This document shows, in pieces, positions 8,042 to 14,171 of a DNA stretch of 16,140 nt. A program made the position numbers and the translations under genes. The notes under the pieces were generated by a model. The model did no database searches. It was not told where the DNA came from and was given only the letters and a program-made list of their open reading frames with translations. The stretch comes from Bacteroidaceae bacterium (GTDB lineage: Bacteria; Bacteroidota; Bacteroidia; Bacteroidales; Bacteroidaceae). Position 1 is the first letter of the stretch; every line of letters begins with the position of its first letter. Where the stretch lies: assembly GCA_016302965.1 (NCBI GenBank), contig JAEDMP010000057.1:1-16140 (forward strand). Direction: 5' to 3'.

Positions 8042-8049
8042 CAAAGATA
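8042..8049 (-). promoter_or_regulatory. -7 element of the susCDEF promoter
   Basis: The minus strand reads TATCTTTG, a full match to the Bacteroidota TAnnTTTG -7 consensus. It would place the transcript start near 8035 and leave a leader of roughly 70 nt before susC. No TTTG-type -33 element is seen at 19-23 bp upstream, which is AT-rich sequence instead. A promoter weak without an activator would look like this. Confidence 0.65.
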
Positions 8050-8103
8050 GATTACTTTTCTTATTGTTGTTCTTTTTTCTACATAATTTTGTAATAATTA
8101 TGG

Positions 8104-8119
8104 ATGCAAACGTTTGCAT
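8104..8119. promoter_or_regulatory. Palindromic operator for the LacI-family regulator
   Basis: ATGCAAACGTTTGCAT is a perfect 16-bp palindrome with a central CG. This is the classic operator form for LacI/GalR proteins (compare PurR and CcpA sites, core GCAAACGTTTGC). It lies in the divergent control region and is the only full copy seen in the window. Its centre (8111.5) is 66 bp from the centre of each flanking -7 element. Confidence 0.85.
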
Positions 8120-8173
8120 GGTCTCTTTACATTATTTAATTGAAAAGAAGATACAAGCTATCATTCTTTCATG

Positions 8174-8181
8174 TAACTTTG
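8174..8181 (+). promoter_or_regulatory. -7 element of the lacI-type regulator promoter
   Basis: TAACTTTG matches the TAnnTTTG -7 consensus. Transcription would start near 8188, giving a very short leader before the ATG at 8204. The nearest upstream TTG (8140-8142) is 31 bp away, too far for a normal -33 element. Confidence 0.6.
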
Positions 8182-8203
8182 CCGCAGAAATTGAAAATGA
8201 CCG

Positions 8204-9247
8204 ATGACGACCCCTGAAGAGACTCCTAACCAAATGACAATGAAAGATATCGCCCGTGCCCTCGGCATCTCGGTGGCGACCGTCTCTCGTGCATTAAAAG
8301 ATTCTCCCAGAATCAGCCCCGAGCGCCGCACCTTGATCCAGCAGTATGCGCGTGAGCACCACTTTGTACCCAATGCCATCGCAGAATCGCTGCGCTACAG
8401 CAAGGTGATGCCCAACAAGGTGATTGGGGTCATCCTGCCCGAACTGGCCCACTACTATTTCTCGACGGTGCTGGCGGGAGTGGAGGAGCATGCCCGTAGC
8501 CATGGTTACCGCATCATGGTGGCCCAAAGCAACGAGAACTATGAACAGGAGGCCGATATCTGCCGTTCGTTTTATGAAAACAAGGTGTGTGGCATCATCG
8601 TCTCACAAGCCAAGAACAGTACTCACTATGAGCATTTCGAGCAGCTCATCCAACGGGGCGTGCCCATCGTGTTCTACGACCGCATCTGCACGGGAGTGAA
8701 TGCCAGCCGCGTAGTGGTGGACGACTACCAGGGTGCCTTTACTGCCGTGAGCCATCTGATAGAGACGGGGTGCCGGCGCATCGCCTTCTACGGAACCACC
8801 ATGACCCTGGAGATCTCCAAGAACCGCTATAATGGCTATAAGGATGCGCTCCTCAAGCACAACATGCAGATAGACAACAGCATCTGCCTCTTTTGCGACA
8901 ACCGGGAAGTCGCAGAATCCATCACCCCGGAACTGCTCCAGCAAGAGAACCACCCTGACGGTTTTTTTGCCGTCAACGACGATACTGCCATCGGCATCCT
9001 CTATACCGCCAAACGCATGGGTTTCCGGGTTCCCGAAGACATCTCCATCTGCGGATTCACCAACGGTCAGCGGGCACTGGCCTGTGACCCCATGCTCACC
9101 ACCGTGGAACAGCGGGGCAAACAGGTAGGCAAGGAGGCTGCTGACATCCTCATTTCACAGGTAGAAGGGCGCTTGCCCAAAGACAAGATAGAGCGCCGCA
9201 TCGTACGTACGAAACTTATCCTGAGAGGCACTACCAAACAGCGATAG
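8204..9247 (+). CDS. LacI/GalR-family transcriptional regulator of the starch locus
   Basis: A 347-residue regulator. Residues 13-42 (MKDIARALGISVATVSRAL and following) form the LacI helix-turn-helix, with the hinge helix at about 55-64 (VPNAIAESLR). The periplasmic-binding-protein-like sensor covers 73-345, with GVILPELAHYYFSTVLAGVE, FYDR, VVVDDYQGA and FAVNDDTAIGIL as family marks. The start at 8204 adds 12 residues before the usual MKDIA start; ATGs at 8234 and 8240 are alternatives, but the predicted transcript start near 8188 permits the longest form. It is transcribed divergently from susC and heads the transporter/malQ/susB series. The palindrome at 8104-8119 is its likely site, with a malto-oligosaccharide the probable effector; both are inferred from context. 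B. thetaiotaomicron controls its sus genes with the unrelated membrane protein SusR, which is absent here. Confidence 0.92.
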   Translation: MTTPEETPNQMTMKDIARALGISVATVSRALKDSPRISPERRTLIQQYAREHHFVPNAIAESLRYSKVMPNKVIGVILPELAHYYFSTVLAGVEEHARSHGYRIMVAQSNENYEQEADICRSFYENKVCGIIVSQAKNSTHYEHFEQLIQRGVPIVFYDRICTGVNASRVVVDDYQGAFTAVSHLIETGCRRIAFYGTTMTLEISKNRYNGYKDALLKHNMQIDNSICLFCDNREVAESITPELLQQENHPDGFFAVNDDTAIGILYTAKRMGFRVPEDISICGFTNGQRALACDPMLTTVEQRGKQVGKEAADILISQVEGRLPKDKIERRIVRTKLILRGTTKQR

Positions 9248-9276
9248 CCGGCCTCACCGTCTCCGACCCATCTCAT

Positions 9277-9331
9277 TATCATATCAAAATCATTCACCTA
9301 TCATATCAAAAATTCACCTTATCATATCAAA
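9277..9331 (+). repeat. Three direct repeats in the leader of the MFS gene
   Basis: TATCATATCAAA occurs at 9277-9288, 9299-9310 and 9320-9331, spaced 22 and 21 bp. The first two copies are each followed by a TTCACC tail, so the unit is about 21-22 bp and the third copy is cut short just before the start codon at 9341. The spacing equals about two DNA helix turns. The array fills most of the 93-bp gap after the regulator gene. No -7 consensus lies in it. Confidence 0.8.
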
Positions 9332-9340
9332 CAAAAGACA

Positions 9341-10660
9341 ATGAAACGAAAACCTAATTTATCTTTTTGGAGTCTATGGAACCTCAGCTTCGGCTTCTTC
9401 GGTGTCCAGATAGCCTATGCCCTGCAGAGTGCCAACATCAGCCGTATCTTTGCAACCTTGGGGGCCGACCCCCACGACCTGAGTTACTTCTGGGTGTTGC
9501 CCCCGCTGATGGGTATCCTCGTACAGCCAATTGTAGGTTCGCTGAGTGACAAGACCTGGTGCCGCTTCGGACGCCGCATCCCTTATCTCTTTGTAGGTGC
9601 CGCCTGTGCCGTGGCCGTGATGTGTCTGCTGCCCAATGCAGGCTCACTGGGACTCACCGTGAGCATGGCGATGATGGTGGGACTCTTTGCCCTGATGTTT
9701 CTCGACACCAGCATCAACATGGCCATGCAGCCTTTCAAGATGCTCGTGGGCGACATGGTGAACGAGGAACAGAAGTCGAAAGCCTACTCCATCCAGAGTT
9801 TCCTCTGCAATGCGGGCAGCGTGATGGGTTACGTCTTCCCCTTTATCCTCACCTGGATTGGCATCAAGAATGTGGCCGAAAAGGGAGTGGTGCCCGACTC
9901 CGTCATCTGGTCGTTCTATATCGGCGCCTTCATCCTGATACTCTGCGTCATCTACACCACGCTGAAGGTGAAGGAATGGACGCCGAAAGAGTATAACGAA
10001 TACAACGGCAGTGGAGAGACGGCTGGCGAGAAAGACGATGCCAACTGGTTCAAACTGCTGGCCAAGGCTCCCGCCACCTTCTGGAAGGTGGGACTAGTAC
10101 AGTTCTTCTGCTGGGCGGCCTTCCTCTATATGTGGAACTACTCTACCGGTGCCATTGCCGAGACCGTTTGGAACACCACCGACCCTGCCTCCGAAGCATT
10201 TCAGATAGCCGGCAACTGGGTGGGTGTGCTCTTTGCCGTCCAGGCCATCGGCAGTGTCATCTGGGCTATCTGCTTAGCCCAGTTCAAGAATGCCAAGATG
10301 GCCTATGCCCTGAGTCTTCTGCTCGGCGGACTGGGTTTCGCACTCATCCCGATGGTACACGACCAGTATCTGCAGTTCATTCCCTTCCTGCTCATCGGCT
10401 GCGGCTGGGCCGCCATGCTCGCCATGCCCTTCACCTTTGTCACCAATGCGCTGCAAGGCTACGGCCACATGGGAGCTTATCTCGGGCTCTTCAACGGAAC
10501 CATCTGTCTGCCCCAGATTATCGCAGCCCTCTGCGGTGGCACCATCCTCGGATGGGTGGGCTCCCACCAGAGTACGATGATGACCGTAGCGGCCGTCTCC
10601 ATCGTGATTGGTGCTGCCTTTGTGATGCAGATACCTAATGACAAAAAACAACAAGCATGA
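9341..10660 (+). CDS. MFS sugar transporter, SLC45/GPH-like maltose carrier
   Basis: A 439-residue, roughly 12-helix inner-membrane carrier, predicted to move maltose, maltodextrin or glucose from the periplasm into the cytoplasm with protons. The N-terminus NLSFWSLWNLSFGFFGVQIAYALQSAN is typical of this group. The loop between helices 2 and 3 reads GSLSDKTWCRFGRRIPY (about 67-82), the expected variant of MFS motif A, and QPFKMLVGDMV (130-140) is the matching helix 4-5 segment. A hydrophilic central loop lies at about 210-250. It follows the regulator gene by 93 bp holding three direct repeats, and its end overlaps the next gene by 4 bp (ATGA). Substrate is inferred from the neighbouring malQ and susB genes. 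Confidence 0.88.
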   Translation: MKRKPNLSFWSLWNLSFGFFGVQIAYALQSANISRIFATLGADPHDLSYFWVLPPLMGILVQPIVGSLSDKTWCRFGRRIPYLFVGAACAVAVMCLLPNAGSLGLTVSMAMMVGLFALMFLDTSINMAMQPFKMLVGDMVNEEQKSKAYSIQSFLCNAGSVMGYVFPFILTWIGIKNVAEKGVVPDSVIWSFYIGAFILILCVIYTTLKVKEWTPKEYNEYNGSGETAGEKDDANWFKLLAKAPATFWKVGLVQFFCWAAFLYMWNYSTGAIAETVWNTTDPASEAFQIAGNWVGVLFAVQAIGSVIWAICLAQFKNAKMAYALSLLLGGLGFALIPMVHDQYLQFIPFLLIGCGWAAMLAMPFTFVTNALQGYGHMGAYLGLFNGTICLPQIIAALCGGTILGWVGSHQSTMMTVAAVSIVIGAAFVMQIPNDKKQQA

Positions 10661-11223
10661 ACATCTCCCGACTGACCATCTGCCTGCTGATGCTTATCAC
10701 CACGACGGGTGCCTGGGCCCAGCAACGCCACAGCGACACCATGGATGACATGCTGGAGCATCTGCCTCTGGCCACCAACCTCGTGCTGAAACTGTGCGGA
10801 GCCGAGAGTGCCACCGAGAACAACTGGCAATACTGCACCCAGGTGCTGGGCAGCTATGCCGTAGCGGCAGGCATCACCTACGGGCTGAAACACAGCATCC
10901 ACGAATGGCGACCCGACCATAGCGACAACAAATCGTTTCCATCGGGTCATGCCACCTTTGCCTTTGCCGGAGCCCATGCCCTGCACAAGGAGTACCACCG
11001 GCTCTCGCCCTGGATCTCTGTGGGAGGCTATACGGTAGCCACCTTCGTGGCAGTAGACCGGGTGCTGCGCGACCGCCATCACTGGTATGACGTATGCACA
11101 GGAGCCGCTATCGGAGTGGTCACCACCGAACTGGTCTATCTCGCCTCCGACCGGCTCTTCCCCAAAGCCCACACCACCATGGCATGGGCGGGCAACCAGC
11201 TGAGCATGAGCATCCGGTTCTGA
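10657..11223 (+). CDS. PAP2-family phosphatase, exported
   Basis: A 188-residue acid-phosphatase/PAP2-superfamily protein. An N-terminal signal (MNISRLTICLL through AWAQ, cleavage near residue 21) suggests a periplasmic location. All three catalytic motifs are present: K78-x6-R85-P86, P95-S96-G97-H98, and R135-x5-H141-x3-D145, with Asp instead of Ser before R135. The enzyme should therefore be active, using His141 as nucleophile and His98 as acid. Its substrate cannot be read from sequence; sugar phosphates, lipid phosphates or undecaprenyl pyrophosphate are all handled by this superfamily. The start codon overlaps the transporter stop (ATGA), so translation is coupled. A phosphatase is not part of the standard Sus set, which makes its place between the carrier and malQ unusual. 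Confidence 0.88.
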   Translation: MNISRLTICLLMLITTTGAWAQQRHSDTMDDMLEHLPLATNLVLKLCGAESATENNWQYCTQVLGSYAVAAGITYGLKHSIHEWRPDHSDNKSFPSGHATFAFAGAHALHKEYHRLSPWISVGGYTVATFVAVDRVLRDRHHWYDVCTGAAIGVVTTELVYLASDRLFPKAHTTMAWAGNQLSMSIRF

Positions 11224-11293
11224 ATCCGAAACAGGCAACGGGAGGCCGGAACTATCCCATACGAACAGAAATCATAACTATCCTATAAACGAC

Positions 11294-14056
11294 ATGAAAT
11301 TACTATTCAACCTCAACTACATTACTGCCTTTGGCGAAGAGTTGGTGCTGAATGTCCTTCAAGAAGACGGAAGCACTCAAAAGAAATACCACATGACCAC
11401 GGTCGATGGTCAGGAATGGCATGCCGAGGTGACCATTGACGAGGGGCTGACAACTCCTCATGTAGACTATTTCTACTCCGTAGAGCGCAACTGCACCACC
11501 CTGCGCAAGGAGTGGCTGATTGAGCCCCACCGACTCACGTCTGCCCTCTTCGAGGGACAGGAGACACTGGTCATCTATGACCGCTGGATTGACATCCCCG
11601 ATGACGCCCCCCTGTATTCTGCCGCCTTCACCCAGCGCTATGACCTGCAGCAGGATGAGGAGCAGGCCATCCGCAGGCTTTCCTCCTCTATCCAGACTAT
11701 TGTATTGAAAGTGCGTGCTCCTCAGTTACGCCACAACGAGCGGCTCGCCATCATGGGCGATGTAGCGGCTCTGGGCGAATGGACTGCTCTGAAGGCCAAA
11801 GAGATGGTGGAGCAACAGCCCAACGAATGGGTCATCAAACTGGATGTGGCCAAGTTTGACCGCCCCGTATTCGAGTTCAAGTTCGTGGCACTCGACGAAA
11901 AGGACGACGTAACCCCACTGTGGGAATGCTGCAACAACCGCAGCATCGTATTGCCCGATGTCAAGGAGACCGAGGCCGTGGTCTATGAGTTGGAACCTGC
12001 CTACTTCCCCATCTCTCCCTGGAAGGGTGCCGGCACCGTGATTCCCGTCTTCTCCCTCCGCTCTGAAGGCAGCTTCGGTGTGGGTGACTTCGGCGACCTG
12101 AAGACCTTTGTCGACTGGGTGGCCCTGACGGGACAGCGCATCCTGCAGATCCTGCCCATCAACGACACTACCATCACCCACACTTGGCAGGACTCCTATC
12201 CTTATAACAGCATCAGCATCTATGCCCTCCATCCCCAGTATACGGACCTGCGCCAGCTGCCCGCCCTCAACGACAGCGCCCGTCAGGATTACTACCGCGG
12301 ACTGCAGCAGGAGCTCAACGCCCTGCCGATGATCGACTATGAGCGGGTGAACAAGGCCAAGATGGACTATCTGCGCGAGGTGTTCGCCCAGGAATGGGAA
12401 AACATCGCAACCGAGGAAGCCTACCAGTATTTCTTCAACAAGAACCAGTCGTGGCTGCTGCCCTATGCCGTCTTCTGCCACTGCCGTGACCTCTACGGCA
12501 CTGCCACCTTCGGCAACTGGCCCTACACCGTGGAACTGAAAGCCGAGGAGGGTATCGTGGTCTTCACACCCAAGGAAGAAACCCAAGGTGAGGGCAAGAC
12601 CGAAGCCATCGGCGAGGGTGTCTTTGCCCATGAACTGGCGTTCTGGTATTTCGTACAGTATAACCTCGACTGCCAGATGCGCAATGCCCACGAGTATGCC
12701 CGCTCCAAACAGGTACTGCTCAAGGGAGACATCCCCATCGGCATCAGCCGCGATGGCGTAGAGGCATGGGCCGAACCCCGCTACTTCAACCTCAACGGAC
12801 AGGCCGGTGCCCCACCCGACGCCTTCTCACGCAACGGACAGAACTGGGGATTCCCCACCTACAACTGGGATGAGATGATCAGCGATGGCTGCTCCTGGTG
12901 GGTGCGCCGTTTCAGGAAGATGGCCGAATACTTCGATGCCTACCGCATCGACCACGTGCTGGGCTTCTTCCGCATCTGGGAGATTCCCATCGATGCTGTC
13001 CACGGACTGCTCGGACAGTTCTCGCCCGCCCTTGCCATGAGCCGCGAGGAGATTGAGGGCTACGGACTCCACTTCCAGGAGGAACTGTTCACTAAACCCT
13101 ATATCCGCGACTGGGTGATCGACCGGATGTTCGGACAGGAGGCAGAATCGGTGAAGACATGCTTCCTCAAGCATTGCTACCATGACGTATGGGAGATGAA
13201 ACCCGAATTTGATACCCAGAAGAAGGTAGAGGCCTGGTATCGCCAGGAGGTTGCCGGCAAGACGGCTGAGGAGCTCACGTCTCTGGCCAACCTGCGCGAC
13301 GGTCTGTATGCCCTCATCAGCGACGTGCTCTTTGTGCGCGACCGCAAGGACAGCCAGAAGTTCCACCCCCGTATCGGTGTGCAGCTCGACTTCATCTATG
13401 AGTCACTCTACGACAGCGACAAGTTTGTATTCAACCGGCTCTATAATGACTATTTCTACCGCCGCAACAACCAGTTCTGGTACAGCGAGGCGATGAAGAA
13501 ACTGCCGCTGCTCACCCAAGCCACCCGTATGCTGGTATGCGCCGAAGACCTGGGTATGGTGCCCGACTGTGTACCCTGGGTAATGAACGAGCTGCGCATC
13601 CTGAGCCTCGAAATCCAGTCGATGCCCAAGGATGATACCGTACGCTTCGGCCATCTCTCCCGCAACCCCTACCGCTCCGTATGCACCATCTCTACCCATG
13701 ACATGTCTACCCTGCGCCAATGGTGGGATGAAGACTATGAACAGACCCAGAGTTACTATAACGACATGCTCCACCGTCCCGGAGCAGCCCCCCATCCGCT
13801 GCCCGGCTGGCTGGCCAAGGACATCGTATCGCGCCACCTCACCAGTCCGTCGATGCTCTGCCTCCTCTCCTTCCAGGACTGGATGTCGATTGACGAGCAG
13901 CTCCGACTGGCCGATGCCGATGCCGAGCGCATCAACATCCCCGCCAACCCACGCCACTACTGGCGTTACCGCATGCATCTCACCATCGAGCAGCTCATCG
14001 CCTCCACAGAGTTCAACCAGACCGTGAAGGAACTGGTGAAGAGCAGCGGAAGATGA
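11294..14056 (+). CDS. malQ: 4-alpha-glucanotransferase (amylomaltase), GH77 with two N-terminal CBM20 domains
   Basis: A 920-residue cytoplasmic enzyme that transfers alpha-1,4-glucan segments between maltodextrins and releases glucose. Two CBM20-type starch-binding domains occupy about 1-95 and 132-235; the second has MGDVAALGEW and LWECCNNR, the expected Trp positions (W163, W210). The GH77 catalytic domain runs from about 240 to 912, with GSFGVGDFGDL, the AWAEPRYFNLNGQAGAPPD loop, the nucleophile Asp553 in YRIDHVLGF, the acid/base Glu751 in CAEDLGMVPDCV and the stabilising Asp803 in STHDMSTLRQWW. All three match the family triad. The long CBM20-bearing form is common in Bacteroidota and plant-type (DPE2-like) enzymes. 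No signal peptide is seen. The gene starts 70 bp after the phosphatase gene and is probably co-transcribed with it. Confidence 0.95.
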   Translation: MKLLFNLNYITAFGEELVLNVLQEDGSTQKKYHMTTVDGQEWHAEVTIDEGLTTPHVDYFYSVERNCTTLRKEWLIEPHRLTSALFEGQETLVIYDRWIDIPDDAPLYSAAFTQRYDLQQDEEQAIRRLSSSIQTIVLKVRAPQLRHNERLAIMGDVAALGEWTALKAKEMVEQQPNEWVIKLDVAKFDRPVFEFKFVALDEKDDVTPLWECCNNRSIVLPDVKETEAVVYELEPAYFPISPWKGAGTVIPVFSLRSEGSFGVGDFGDLKTFVDWVALTGQRILQILPINDTTITHTWQDSYPYNSISIYALHPQYTDLRQLPALNDSARQDYYRGLQQELNALPMIDYERVNKAKMDYLREVFAQEWENIATEEAYQYFFNKNQSWLLPYAVFCHCRDLYGTATFGNWPYTVELKAEEGIVVFTPKEETQGEGKTEAIGEGVFAHELAFWYFVQYNLDCQMRNAHEYARSKQVLLKGDIPIGISRDGVEAWAEPRYFNLNGQAGAPPDAFSRNGQNWGFPTYNWDEMISDGCSWWVRRFRKMAEYFDAYRIDHVLGFFRIWEIPIDAVHGLLGQFSPALAMSREEIEGYGLHFQEELFTKPYIRDWVIDRMFGQEAESVKTCFLKHCYHDVWEMKPEFDTQKKVEAWYRQEVAGKTAEELTSLANLRDGLYALISDVLFVRDRKDSQKFHPRIGVQLDFIYESLYDSDKFVFNRLYNDYFYRRNNQFWYSEAMKKLPLLTQATRMLVCAEDLGMVPDCVPWVMNELRILSLEIQSMPKDDTVRFGHLSRNPYRSVCTISTHDMSTLRQWWDEDYEQTQSYYNDMLHRPGAAPHPLPGWLAKDIVSRHLTSPSMLCLLSFQDWMSIDEQLRLADADAERINIPANPRHYWRYRMHLTIEQLIASTEFNQTVKELVKSSGR

Positions 14057-14068
14057 AACGATAGGATG

Positions 14069-14135
14069 TCAACCACAGAGATAAAGAGGAAGAGAGAGAT
14101 GAAATACTCTCCAACCGCTCAATCTCTGTGGTTGA
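14069..14135. repeat. Long inverted repeat between malQ and susB
   Basis: TCAACCACAGAGAT (14069-14082) and ATCTCTGTGGTTGA (14122-14135) are perfect 14-bp reverse complements around a 39-nt purine-rich loop. An A-run follows on the + strand, so no classical terminator is formed for malQ; on the minus strand the T-run precedes the stem, so it is not one there either. ACCACAGAG-type ends resemble short palindromic repeat elements seen in many genomes, so it could be a dispersed REP/MITE-like unit or an mRNA-processing structure. Confidence 0.75.
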
Positions 14136-14171
14136 AAAAAGAACAAACAATTAAATAATCAAGATTTATAT

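Noticed and set aside
8204..8239. Considered trimming the LacI-type regulator to the ATG at 8234 or 8240
   Set aside because: These match the usual family start better, but nothing in the upstream sequence favours them over 8204; kept as alternatives only.
9248..9340. Considered the triple repeat as a small CRISPR-like array
   Set aside because: Units are directly adjacent with no unique spacers and differ in length; it is a short tandem repeat.
11726..12691. Long antisense open frame (321 codons) opposite malQ
   Set aside because: It is a shadow of the high-GC malQ coding strand. The malQ frame carries all GH77 motifs and the antisense product resembles no family I know.
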